From Polyangia bacterium (GTDB taxonomy: Bacteria > Myxococcota_A > Polyangia > Polyangiales > Sandaracinaceae): a stretch of DNA of 35,602 nucleotides. The notes below the pieces were generated by a model. That model was not told the origin of the DNA. It searched no databases and was given only the letters and a program-made list of their open reading frames with translations. Made by a program: the position numbers and the translations under genes. Shown here in pieces: positions 28,400 through 35,602 of the stretch; within the stretch, counting starts at the first letter, position 1, and each line of letters begins with the position of its first letter. The stretch is from assembly GCA_030426845.1 (NCBI GenBank), contig JAUHXR010000058.1, forward strand, positions 1-35,602, read 5' to 3'.

Positions 28400-29896
28400 T
28401 CAGTCGAGGCGGACGGCCCGCAGCGCGCCGAGGTAGCCGAAGCGCGCCGCGCCGTCGGGGCTCACCGCGATCCGCAGCACCACCTCGCCGCGCGCGTCCG
28501 GGCGGACCTCGAGCGTCGCGACGCGGTCCTCGTTGTCGCTCGCGTCGAGGTCCACGAAGTCGCCCTCGACCCGGTAGCGCGTGAGGCGGCCGCGCCCGCC
28601 GTCGTCGCCGTCGCGCGAGGCGAACAGCTCGAGGCGGTAGCGGGCCGGCGCGAGGCCGCGCAGGACGACCCGCGCCTCGAGGTCGAGCGCGGCCGCGTGG
28701 CCGTCGAAGCTCCCGACCCAGAGGGTGTCCCGGCTCACGTCGCCGGGGTACCCGAGGGTGTTCACGTCGCGGCCACCCTCCTGCACGCCGCTGAAGCCCC
28801 ACGCGGTCGCCCGCGCCGAGCTCTCCGCCAGCGCCTCCGTCGACAGCGGCCCGACCGTGCGGTCGGTCCCCGCGATCCAGCCCCAGCCCTCGACCATCCG
28901 CGGGCCGAGATCGACGCGCACCGCGTCGCCCACCGCGAAGGGCAGCAGCGGGCCGACCGCGTGGCCGACCTGCCCGGACGCCATGTTCGCGCTCGCCTGG
29001 AGCTGGGCCGCGGTCGCCTCGTCGAGGCCGCGCAGCGGGATCAGGCCGTCGGCCGCCCGGCGGTAGATCGTCGAGTAGATCACGAGCGCGTTGAGATACG
29101 CGCCAGCCGCGCTCGCGTGGTAGTCGTCGCTCGCGTGGAGCCGCGGCGGCTCGCCGCCCGCGAGCTGGAGCTCCCACGCGTCCCCCGCCGGGGCGACCCG
29201 CACGTCGCTCGGGCGCGCGGCGGCCGAGAACATGGGGATGTAGCGATCGGCGGCGTCGTTGTAGTGGAACCGCAGCTCGGCTTGCATCTGCACCGGGTCG
29301 GTGAAGGTCGCGTTGTAGATCGAGTGGCCCGCGCGCCGCGCCCAGGTCTCGTAGAGGATCACCTCGCAGTCGGGGTTGGCCATCTTCGCGAGGTCGTAGA
29401 ACCAGGTCGCGTCCTCCTTGAAGCGCTCCGCCGGGCCGACCTGATCGGTCGGCCGCGTGCTGAACTCCTGGAGGACCACGACGTCCCAGCCCTCGGCGAC
29501 CCTCGCCGGTGCGCCGGCCGCGTCCGCGTCCGCCCGGTGACCGGCGAGGGTCTGGCCGCCGATCGCGCGGTACTCGACGTTCGGCTCGGGGTGCCCCGCG
29601 TAGACCGCGAGGTCGCGCACCAGGTCGGGGACCGGGCCGCCGAAGGTGAAGCTGTTGCCCACGAAGAAGATCTCGCTCGGCGGCGGCGGCCCGGCGTCGC
29701 CCGGCCCCGCGTCGGGATCGGCGCCCGCGTCGAGATCTCCGCCCGCGTCGGGGTCCGCGCCCGCGTCCGGCTCCACCCCGGCGTCGGCGCGGGGGCCGGC
29801 GTCGTCGAAGGAGCCGGCGTCGGCGGCGGGGAGGTCTTCGACGCAGCCCCCGGCGAGGGCGAGCGCGAGCAGGGCGAGCAGCGAGCGGTTCGTCAT
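28400..29896 (-). CDS. SGNH/GDSL-type hydrolase lipoprotein
   Basis: A 498-residue lipoprotein with lipobox ALAGGC (Cys 18). An Asp-Ala-Gly-rich linker of about 50 residues (repeated PDAGADPDAG) spaces the enzyme from the membrane. The SGNH-like domain starts at IFFVGNSFTFGG (Ser 82, GNS instead of GDS), has the phrases VVLQEFSTRP and YETWARR, and closes with the Asp-x-x-His block DDYH (Asp 257, His 260) in HASDDYHASAAG. The C-terminal 200 residues form a separate beta-rich module (VRVDLGPRMVEGWGWIAGTD, TLWVGSFDGHAAALDLEARV, YRLELFASRDGDDGGRG) that may bind carbohydrate. Probably acts on surface glycans or esters. A TATCCT box lies 26 nt upstream with GAGG as a ribosome site. Confidence 0.85.
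   Translation of the reverse strand: MTNRSLLALLALALAGGCVEDLPAADAGSFDDAGPRADAGVEPDAGADPDAGGDLDAGADPDAGPGDAGPPPPSEIFFVGNSFTFGGPVPDLVRDLAVYAGHPEPNVEYRAIGGQTLAGHRADADAAGAPARVAEGWDVVVLQEFSTRPTDQVGPAERFKEDATWFYDLAKMANPDCEVILYETWARRAGHSIYNATFTDPVQMQAELRFHYNDAADRYIPMFSAAARPSDVRVAPAGDAWELQLAGGEPPRLHASDDYHASAAGAYLNALVIYSTIYRRAADGLIPLRGLDEATAAQLQASANMASGQVGHAVGPLLPFAVGDAVRVDLGPRMVEGWGWIAGTDRTVGPLSTEALAESSARATAWGFSGVQEGGRDVNTLGYPGDVSRDTLWVGSFDGHAAALDLEARVVLRGLAPARYRLELFASRDGDDGGRGRLTRYRVEGDFVDLDASDNEDRVATLEVRPDARGEVVLRIAVSPDGAARFGYLGALRAVRLD
29687..29825 (-). repeat. degenerate DAG-encoding repeats in a lipoprotein linker
   Basis: Repeated GCGTCNGG-type units encode a (P/A)DAG-rich linker after the lipidated Cys. 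Similar linkers occur in the lipoprotein at 33451-34587, so they seem to be a general spacer in this genome's lipoproteins. Confidence 0.65.
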
Positions 29897-29922
29897 GGAG
29901 CCTCGGGGCGGGGGGCCCGCCG

Positions 29923-29928
29923 AGGATA
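29923..29928 (-). promoter_or_regulatory. -10 box TATCCT with short leader for the SGNH lipoprotein
   Basis: TATCCT on the minus strand ends 26 nt before ATG 29896, giving a leader of about 19 nt that includes CGAGG as a weak ribosome site. Confidence 0.4.
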
Positions 29929-29961
29929 GGCGTGCTCCGCGCGCGGATCATCTCCCGCGGC

Positions 29962-31404
29962 TCAGGCGCCCGCGCTCGCGAGGTCGTACGCGACGCGCGT
30001 GCCGCTGAGGTGATCGTGAGCCGCGCGCTTGTCCCGCCGGAAGGCGAGCGCGAGGCCGAGGAGCCACGCGCCGCCGAGGGCGAGGATCACCGACTGCCGG
30101 ATGAGGTCGTCGCCGATCAGGCCCGCGAGCGAGAGCGCGATGAGGCCCCAGTGCTTGAGCGCGTTCCGGAGCAGCGCGCGCAGCGCCCTCGGTGGACGCT
30201 CGTGGGTGGTCACCACGCGCATCGCGAACAGGCGCTTGCCGAGCGTCTTGCCCCAGCGCGCCTCGCAGAACGCCCACACGAGCACCCCGGGGAGCCAGCC
30301 GACCCCCGGCAGCGCGAACGGGTCGAGGAGCCCGGCGACGATGACCGTCGGGATCAGGTCGACGAGCTCGGCCGCGAGCCGCGTGAAGCCGCCCGCGCTC
30401 GGGGCCGCGCGCACCCGGGACGCGTCGATCGCCTGGCGCAGCGCGACGTAGTCGTCGAACCGCAGCGCCGGCTCCTTCTGCATGAGGCGCGCGATGAGCC
30501 CGTCCACCTCGGGGCTCAGCGCCGGGTTGAGGGTGCGCGCCGGGAGCGGGTCCTCCTCGCGCTGCTGCCGCAGGAGCGCGGGCGCGGTCGGCGCGCTGAA
30601 CGGGCGCTGCCCGGTCGTCATCTCGTAGAGCGTCACCCCGAGCGCGTACATGTCGGCGCGGTGGTCGATGTCGGGCCCGCGGGTCTGCTCGGGGGCCATG
30701 TAGGCCGGCGTCCCGACGATCGCCCCCTGCTGGGTCAGCGCGGGCGACGCCCCGCTCACCGGCGGCGACGCGTCGTCCGGCGACGGATCGCCGGGCTGCG
30801 GGTCGATCGAGGGGTCGATCGAGGGCTCGTCGACCGCCTTGGCGAGCCCGAAGTCGGCGAGGAGGACACGCCCGTCCTGGGCGCAAAGAACGTTACTGGG
30901 CTTCACGTCGCGGTGGATCAGGCCGTTCTTGCGCCCCTCGTCGAGCGCCCGCGCCACCGCGTCGACGACGTCGAGCGCCTCGTCCACCGGGAGCGGGCCC
31001 GCGCTGAGGCGCTCGTCGAGCGAGGGACCCTCGACGAGGTCCATCGAGAGGAAGACCGTGTCGCCCTCCTGCCCGACGAAGTGGATGGGCACGACGTTGG
31101 GGTGGCGCACCTTGGCCATCGCGCGCGCCTCGCGGAGGAAGCGCTCGCGGGCCTGGGGGTGATCGAGGGTGAGCACCTTCACCGCGACGGGCCGCTCGAG
31201 CGCGGTGTCCCAGCCGCGGTAGACCGTGCCCATCCCGCCGCGCCCGAGCGGGGCGTCGATGCGGAAGTGCGCGAGCTGCGTGCCGACGCGCGGGTCGGGG
31301 CGGCCCGAAGCCGGGCGCGGCCCGCTCGCGCCGCTGGCGTGCGTGTCCGCGAGGGGATCGGTCGACCGCTCCCCGACCTGGACCTTCTGGGGCTGCCCCT
31401 CCAT
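29962..31404 (-). CDS. Ser/Thr protein kinase fused to a C-terminal RDD membrane domain
   Basis: A 480-residue kinase. The domain starts near residue 46: glycine loop LGRGGMGTVY, ATP Lys 76 (VAVKVL), catalytic loop HRDVKPSN (Asp 166) and DFGLAK (Asp 184). The activation segment is long: about 45 acidic/Pro/Ser residues lie between DFG and GTPAYMAPEQ, including two SIDP repeats. The kinase ends near 330. Residues 338-480 form an RDD-type membrane domain: FTRLAAELVDLIPTVIVAGL, GKTLGKRLFAMRVV, a helix pair, and DKRAAHDHLSGTRV. The kinase is thus tethered by several helices rather than the usual single one. The start is supported by TATGAT 9 nt upstream. It diverges from the DUF2723 gene. Confidence 0.93.
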   Translation of the reverse strand: MEGQPQKVQVGERSTDPLADTHASGASGPRPASGRPDPRVGTQLAHFRIDAPLGRGGMGTVYRGWDTALERPVAVKVLTLDHPQARERFLREARAMAKVRHPNVVPIHFVGQEGDTVFLSMDLVEGPSLDERLSAGPLPVDEALDVVDAVARALDEGRKNGLIHRDVKPSNVLCAQDGRVLLADFGLAKAVDEPSIDPSIDPQPGDPSPDDASPPVSGASPALTQQGAIVGTPAYMAPEQTRGPDIDHRADMYALGVTLYEMTTGQRPFSAPTAPALLRQQREEDPLPARTLNPALSPEVDGLIARLMQKEPALRFDDYVALRQAIDASRVRAAPSAGGFTRLAAELVDLIPTVIVAGLLDPFALPGVGWLPGVLVWAFCEARWGKTLGKRLFAMRVVTTHERPPRALRALLRNALKHWGLIALSLAGLIGDDLIRQSVILALGGAWLLGLALAFRRDKRAAHDHLSGTRVAYDLASAGA

Positions 31405-31413
31405 CGAGCCCCC

Positions 31414-31419
31414 ATCATA
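31414..31419 (-). promoter_or_regulatory. -10 box TATGAT, leaderless start of the kinase-RDD gene
   Basis: On the minus strand TATGAT, one of the best -10 matches in the window, ends 9 nt before ATG 31404. No good -35 box is seen. Confidence 0.5.
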
Positions 31420-31452
31420 CGCCTGCGGGCGGGACCTTCTTTCGTCGCGCGT

Positions 31453-31482
31453 TTGACGCCCTCATTCGCGGCTGAACATGAT
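31453..31482 (+). promoter_or_regulatory. promoter TTGACG-18-CATGAT of the DUF2723 gene
   Basis: TTGACG (31453-31458) and CATGAT (31477-31482) are 18 nt apart; the -10 box ends 8 nt before ATG 31491. Only 86 bp separate this gene from the divergent kinase gene, so both may share regulation. Confidence 0.5.
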
Positions 31483-31490
31483 GCGGCCGG

Positions 31491-33434
31491 ATGGGCCTGT
31501 TGAGCCGCGGCACCCGCGACCCCAACGTCCGGCAGCTCGCGATCGCGCTCGCCGCCGGGGTGCCCCTCGCCGCGTTCCTCGCGACCGCCTCGGCCCACGA
31601 CTACTGGCTCGACGGCGGTGAGCTCACCGCCCAGGCGGTCGCCCTCGACATCGCCCACCCGCCGGGCCACCCACTCGCGGGGCTCCTCGGCAAGCTGATG
31701 ACGCTCCTGCCGCTCGGGCCGATCTCGCTCCGGGTCGCGCTCGGCCAGGCGCTCTGCGCGGCGGTCGCGGCCGGGTTCCTGTTCAGCGCGATCGACACCA
31801 CCGTGCGCGCGCTCGGGGTGGAGCGGGACCGCGTGGCCGTGCCGATCGCCCTCGGCGGCACCTGGCTGGTCGTCTGCTCCTACGCCTGGTGGTTCCAGGC
31901 GGTGCGGCCCGAGGTCTACGCGCTGCAGGCGATGCTCGTGGCGATCGCGATCGAGCGGATCGTCGCCCTCGAGGCGGCGTGGCCGACCAACGACGTCCGG
32001 CCGCTCTACGTGGCGTGCCTCGCCCTCGGCCTCGGCCTCGCCAACCACCACCTGGTCGCGTTCCTCGCGCTGCCCGCGATGGCCCCGACGCTCGCGCGCG
32101 TGTTTCGCTCGCGGGGCACCCGGCCGCTCTGGCTCGCGGCGCTCGCCCTCGGCATCGGCCTCGCCACCTACGTCTATCTGCCGGTGCGCGCGGCCACCGA
32201 CCCGCCGGCCAACCTCGGCGACCCGACCAACGCCACCCGCCTGTTCTGGGTGGTCAGCGCCCGGGTCTACGCGCACGACATGGGCACCGAGGCCGCCCAG
32301 CCGCTCCTCGAGCGCTTCGCCGACGTCTTCGTCATCCTCGGGCGCAACCTCGCCAACGTCTGGCCGGCGACCGACGAGCTGGGCGAGGCCCTGCGCGCGC
32401 TCTTCGCCGTCGGGCTGACCCTCGTCGCGATCTACGCCGTCCTGCGGACCCCGGGCGCGCGGCGGATCGGCATCGTCTGGGTGCTCGTCCTCCTGGTGAG
32501 CATCGGCGCGCGCGCGTGGCTCGGCTCCGTCCGCAGCAACCCCGACATCCTCGGCTACCTGATGCCGGGGCTCGCGGCCGTCGTCGCGATCTGGATCGCG
32601 CTGCTCGCCATCCTGCTCGCGCGGCTCGGGCACCGGCCCGACGGCTCACCACGGATCGTCGCGACGATGCTCGGGCTCTGCGTCGCGGCGGTGGGCCTCG
32701 CGCAGATGAAGGCGAGCGCGCCGCGCGCCTCGCTCGCGTCGTTCCACATGACCGACGACTTCGACGAGGAGCGCGTGCGCCGCCTGCCGCCGAACGCGGT
32801 CGTCGTCCTGCACCAGCCGCAGACCGTGTTCCGACACTGGGCGGTGGCCGCGACCGAGCGCGCGAGGCCGGACGTCTCGGTCGTGCCGATGCCGTTCCTC
32901 GGCTACCCGGGCGTGGTCGAGGCGCTCGCCGCCCGCGACCCGGACCTCTCCGATCTGCTGCGCGGCTACATGCTCGAGGGCGAGCTGCGCCAGCCCGACG
33001 TGCAGAGCCTCGCCGCGCGGCGGCCGCTCCTCGTGGAGATGGACCTGCGGGTCCCGCTCGACCTCTACGAGACGATGGTGCCCGCGGGCCTCTTCTACGC
33101 GGTGGTCGACGGCGGCGCGACGGACACCGACGTGCTCGAGGCGGCCGAGCCGCACGAGCAGGTCCTCGCGCGGCTCTATCAGGACCTCGGCGCGGACGGC
33201 CTCGAGGAGGTCGAGACGAGGAACCACCTGCTCTGGCTCCACTACACCGACGCGCTCTACTACGCCGCGGTCGGCGCCCGCGACCCCGCGCGCCGCGCGG
33301 TCGAGCGCGGCCTCGCGATCAACCCCGACAGCGCCGAGCTGCAGGCGCTCGCGGAGGCCTTGCGCGGGCCGGACGACGGCCCGCTGGACGTCCGACCCTT
33401 CGTCGTCGGCTCCGACTGGTCCGACGGCCGCTGA
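31491..33434 (+). CDS. DUF2723 polytopic membrane protein, GT-C glycosyltransferase-like
   Basis: A 647-residue membrane protein. The first periplasmic loop carries the DUF2723 signature DYWLDGGELTAQAVALDIAH followed by PPGHPLAGLLGKL, with acidic Asp 41 and Glu 44, as in GT-C enzymes that use polyprenyl-linked sugars. Nine to ten hydrophobic helices follow (e.g. WLVVCSYAWWFQAVRPEVYA, LGLGLANHHLVAFLALPAMA, LGYLMPGLAAVVAIWIALLA) to about residue 410. The C-terminal soluble domain (about 420-647) is helical with TPR-like sections (ALYYAAVGARDPARRAVERG) and phrases such as NAVVVLHQPQTVFRHWAV. The family has members that glycosylate proteins or build surface glycans; the substrate here is unknown. 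The start is supported by the promoter at 31453. It ends 16 bp before a convergent gene. Confidence 0.85.
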   Translation: MGLLSRGTRDPNVRQLAIALAAGVPLAAFLATASAHDYWLDGGELTAQAVALDIAHPPGHPLAGLLGKLMTLLPLGPISLRVALGQALCAAVAAGFLFSAIDTTVRALGVERDRVAVPIALGGTWLVVCSYAWWFQAVRPEVYALQAMLVAIAIERIVALEAAWPTNDVRPLYVACLALGLGLANHHLVAFLALPAMAPTLARVFRSRGTRPLWLAALALGIGLATYVYLPVRAATDPPANLGDPTNATRLFWVVSARVYAHDMGTEAAQPLLERFADVFVILGRNLANVWPATDELGEALRALFAVGLTLVAIYAVLRTPGARRIGIVWVLVLLVSIGARAWLGSVRSNPDILGYLMPGLAAVVAIWIALLAILLARLGHRPDGSPRIVATMLGLCVAAVGLAQMKASAPRASLASFHMTDDFDEERVRRLPPNAVVVLHQPQTVFRHWAVAATERARPDVSVVPMPFLGYPGVVEALAARDPDLSDLLRGYMLEGELRQPDVQSLAARRPLLVEMDLRVPLDLYETMVPAGLFYAVVDGGATDTDVLEAAEPHEQVLARLYQDLGADGLEEVETRNHLLWLHYTDALYYAAVGARDPARRAVERGLAINPDSAELQALAEALRGPDDGPLDVRPFVVGSDWSDGR

Positions 33435-33450
33435 CGGGCCGCGGCGTCAA

Positions 33451-34587
33451 TCAGAGGACGCCCTCGAGGGGCGCGCAGCGGAGCGCCCAGCGGTCGATCC
33501 AGGCACCCGCCCGCCCGTCCACACCCACCGCCGCCTCGCCGGGCCCGCAGTCGGCAGGTCCGGTCGCGGAGCCGCTCATCACACCGATTGGAGTCAGATC
33601 CGAGGCCGCCCCCGTGAGGATCGGGAAGCCCGCGTCGGCCAGGCCCAGGGAGAGCGGGGCGCAACGCACCGTGAGCTGATAGAGGTGAACCCCCGCGTAC
33701 GCCGAGTACCCGACCACGACCTGGTTGGCCGGACACACCGCCGAGTAGGCGACGCGCCCGCTCACCGGGTCGTCGCCGGTGGCGATCCGTGCGGTCATCC
33801 CGACCGGGGTGGTGGTGATCGCGCCCGAAGACGGGTCGACGGCGACCGTGCTGCACACGCCGAACGTGGCGCCGGGGCGATCGACGAGGCCGTTGCCCGT
33901 CTCGATCTCGCCCACAAACCCCGTGAGGACCTGCCCGGTCGGGCAGTCCTCGGCGACCGCGCTGCCGCCCACGCCACCCGCGGGCATCGTGAGGGTGACC
34001 ATCGTCAGGTCAGGCTGCACGGCGGTGCAGGCCAGGCCGGTGCCGGCGCACGCGCCCGACGCGCAGAGGCTCGCCCCGGTGCAGACGAACCCGTCGTCGC
34101 AGGCGGTGCCGTCGGGGCTCGGCGCGACCACGCACCCGCCGGTCGTCGCGTCGCACATTCCCACCACGCAGACCCCGTCCATACCGCTGCAGTCCACCGC
34201 CGCGCCCGCGCACGCCCCCGCGGTGCACACGTCGCCGGTTGTGCAGGCGTCGGCGTCGTCGCAGGCCGTCCCGTCCGCGCGCGGGCTCGCCGCGCAGGTG
34301 CCGGTGGCCGGGTCGCAGGTGCCCACGTTGCACGCGTCGTCGAGGCTGGTGCAGTCGACCCCCGCGCAGAGGTCGGGGGCGCCCCCGTCCGGCGCGCCCC
34401 CGTCCGGCGCGCCCCCGTCTGGCGCGCCCGCGTCCGCTCGCCCGGCGTCCGTGCCGCCCGCGTCGATGCCCGGGCCCGCGTCGGTCTCTCCACCGCCCGC
34501 GTCGGTCTCTCCACCGCCCGGGTCGCACGCGGCAACACCGGCCACGAACCCGATCGCGACCCACGCTCCCAGCCACCGACGACGCAT
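33451..34587 (-). CDS. Cys-rich lipoprotein with repeated Gly/Cys domain
   Basis: A 378-residue lipoprotein. Signal peptide GAWVAIGFVAGVAAC has the lipidated Cys 21. An Asp-Ala-Gly/GAPDG-rich linker follows (to about 60), then three Cys-rich units (such as CNVGTCDPATGTCAASPRAD) of the kind found in many myxobacterial surface proteins. The C-terminal part contains three related segments: CPTGQVLTGFVGEI, CPANQVVVGYSAYAGVHLYQ followed by LTVRCAPL, and CGPGEAAVGVDGRAGAWIDR followed by WALRCAPL. Three repeated Cys/Gly-turn units suggest a beta-prism such as VMO-I or jacalin-like folds, which is a guess. A strong ribosome site (34592-34597) fixes the start over an upstream in-frame ATG at 34635. 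Confidence 0.82.
   Translation of the reverse strand: MRRRWLGAWVAIGFVAGVAACDPGGGETDAGGGETDAGPGIDAGGTDAGRADAGAPDGGAPDGGAPDGGAPDLCAGVDCTSLDDACNVGTCDPATGTCAASPRADGTACDDADACTTGDVCTAGACAGAAVDCSGMDGVCVVGMCDATTGGCVVAPSPDGTACDDGFVCTGASLCASGACAGTGLACTAVQPDLTMVTLTMPAGGVGGSAVAEDCPTGQVLTGFVGEIETGNGLVDRPGATFGVCSTVAVDPSSGAITTTPVGMTARIATGDDPVSGRVAYSAVCPANQVVVGYSAYAGVHLYQLTVRCAPLSLGLADAGFPILTGAASDLTPIGVMSGSATGPADCGPGEAAVGVDGRAGAWIDRWALRCAPLEGVL
34379..34436 (-). repeat. 15-bp tandem repeats encoding GAPDG linker
   Basis: Almost four copies of a 15-bp unit (GGCGCGCCCCCGTCC on the plus strand) encode the GAPDG linker of the Cys-rich lipoprotein. The unit keeps the frame, so linker length can vary. Confidence 0.75.
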
Positions 34588-34591
34588 GCGC

Positions 34592-34597
34592 ACCTCC
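34592..34597 (-). promoter_or_regulatory. ribosome binding site GGAGGT deciding the lipoprotein start
   Basis: GGAGGT lies 4 nt before ATG 34587 on the minus strand and directly precedes the signal peptide. It rules out the longer in-frame start at 34635, which would place 16 extra residues before the signal sequence. Confidence 0.7.
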
Positions 34598-34678
34598 ACC
34601 GGCCCGAGCATCACCGCGCGGCGCCCGTTCGGCAAGGTGGGGGCGGTCCCTTGGAACCCGCGCGAAAGCGGCGCGAGG

Positions 34679-35602
34679 TCAGCCGCGACGCATCGCGAGG
34701 GTGCTCGCGAGGGTCCGCAGGATCGTCCGCGGGTTGAGCACCTTCGAGTGCCCCGCCACCCGGGCGCGCGCGCGGATCGGGACCTCGACGATCGGCACGC
34801 CGGCGGCCCGCAGGCTCGACCGGAACGCGGTGCTGATCATCATGCTGTCGTCGGGCGGCGGCGCGTGCCGCTCCCATGCCGAACGACCGAAAAGATAGTT
34901 GCCGCCGCTCTTCGCGACCTCGCCGGTACGCAGGCGGATGATCGTGTTGAGCGTCCGGCTGATCACCGTGCGGTAGATCGGGTCGTCGCGGTCGGTGTAG
35001 ACGGTCGTGAGCATCGGCGCCTCGCCGCGGCGGCGGTAGAGCTCGACCACCGTGTCCGGCCCGATCTGTCCGTCGGCGGGCACCCAGGTCACGTGACCGC
35101 CGCGCGCCCGATCAAAGCCGGCCCGGAGCGCCCCGCCGATGCCGCGGTTGGGCGAGAGGGGGACGACGACCACGCGTGGGTCGGCGGCGGCGAGGCGACG
35201 CATGATCGCGAGGGTCTGGTCCGCGCTGCCGTCGTCCACCATCACCAGCTCGAAGGCGATCCCGGCCAGCGACAGCGCGCGGCTCAGCTCGGCCGTGACC
35301 TCCGCGAGGCACTCCTCCTCGTTGTAGGCGATCACCACGACCGAGAGCGCGGGCGCGTCGCTCGCGGCGGCGCGCGACGGCGCGCCGAAGACGTAGAGGT
35401 CCTGGAGCACCGGCACCGGCGCGAGGAGCGGCGCGAGCGCGGGGTGGCTCCGCACGTAGGACTCGAGCTCGAGCAGGGTCGGGTCGAGCCGCTCCCAGAG
35501 CGGCGCCAGGGCCTCGAGCGCGCGCGACGCCGGGCCGCCGCCGACCGACGCCGCCGCCTCGTTGGTCGAGCCGAGGAAGAACGGCACCGGGTGAGCGAGG
35601 GT
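34679..35602 (-). CDS. GT2-family glycosyltransferase (dolichol-phosphate-mannose-synthase-like), 5' end uncertain
   Basis: A frame open to the right edge encodes at least 302 residues from GTG 35587; the real start may lie outside the window. Residues (counted from 35587) 81-300 form a GT-A fold: LSVVVIAYNEEECLAEV, the nucleotide-binding VMVDDGSADQT (Asp 118, 119), LSPNRGIGGALRAGFDRARG and WVPADGQIGPDTV, where PADGQ takes the place of the metal-binding DAD motif. Later segments are TVYTDRDDPIYRTVISRTLN, GGNYLFGRSAWER and the C-terminal GHSKVLNPRTIL. No membrane helices are seen. Members add a sugar from GDP- or UDP-sugar to polyprenyl phosphate, or build surface glycans. The DUF2723 gene (31491-33434) could use such a lipid-linked sugar. 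The first 75 residues are unfamiliar and helical. Confidence 0.82.
   Translation of the reverse strand, partial: TLAHPVPFFLGSTNEAAASVGGGPASRALEALAPLWERLDPTLLELESYVRSHPALAPLLAPVPVLQDLYVFGAPSRAAASDAPALSVVVIAYNEEECLAEVTAELSRALSLAGIAFELVMVDDGSADQTLAIMRRLAAADPRVVVVPLSPNRGIGGALRAGFDRARGGHVTWVPADGQIGPDTVVELYRRRGEAPMLTTVYTDRDDPIYRTVISRTLNTIIRLRTGEVAKSGGNYLFGRSAWERHAPPPDDSMMISTAFRSSLRAAGVPIVEVPIRARARVAGHSKVLNPRTILRTLASTLAMRRG

Overview
The window is about 35.6 kb of very GC-rich DNA (strong G/C at third codon positions, so many open frames lie antisense to real genes). It has no tRNA, rRNA, CRISPR array or insertion sequence that I can see. The gene content points to a myxobacterium-like member of the Myxococcota, perhaps near Sandaracinaceae/Polyangiales; this is inference. 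The signs are two eukaryotic-type Ser/Thr kinases, Asp-Ala-Gly-rich lipoproteins, an RCC1-repeat lipoprotein, an FHA-GGDEF protein, AgmX-like sequence and two OmpR-type two-component pairs.

Layout. 1-1394 (minus): a TPR-like acidic protein running off the left edge. 1532-8176 (plus): a probable cell-surface O-acylation cassette made of an MBOAT acyltransferase and two related SGNH-hydrolase-like proteins, with a molybdopterin oxidoreductase between them. 8208-10676 (plus): a tail-anchored Ser/Thr kinase with a long disordered N-terminus. A nested hairpin separates it from two small minus-strand genes, one encoding a Ser/Arg-rich tail-anchored protein. 11554-14162 (plus): a zinc-ribbon membrane protein, a TVP38-type membrane protein and the phospholipid-synthesis enzyme PlsX. 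14155-19597 (minus): a histidine kinase/response regulator pair, a MATE exporter and an alpha/beta hydrolase. 19727-22683 (plus): a four-gene operon with a metal-resistance-like protein, a His-rich secreted protein, an OmpR regulator and a kinase with a His-rich N-terminus. 22744-27064 (plus): an FHA-diguanylate cyclase, a 14-repeat RCC1 lipoprotein and a coupled TPR protein. 27067-31404 (minus): two small secreted proteins, an SGNH lipoprotein and a kinase fused to an RDD membrane domain. 31491-33434 (plus): a DUF2723 membrane glycosyltransferase-like protein. 33451 to the right edge (minus): a Cys-rich lipoprotein and a GT2 glycosyltransferase.

The common theme is signalling and envelope biology: surface glycan modification and synthesis, efflux, secreted lipoproteins, and several phosphorylation or c-di-GMP inputs. 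The most striking non-coding pattern is that about half of the genes have a TANNNT-like -10 box 6-9 nt before the start codon, which predicts leaderless transcripts. Genes without such a box often have a strong Shine-Dalgarno sequence or are translationally coupled.
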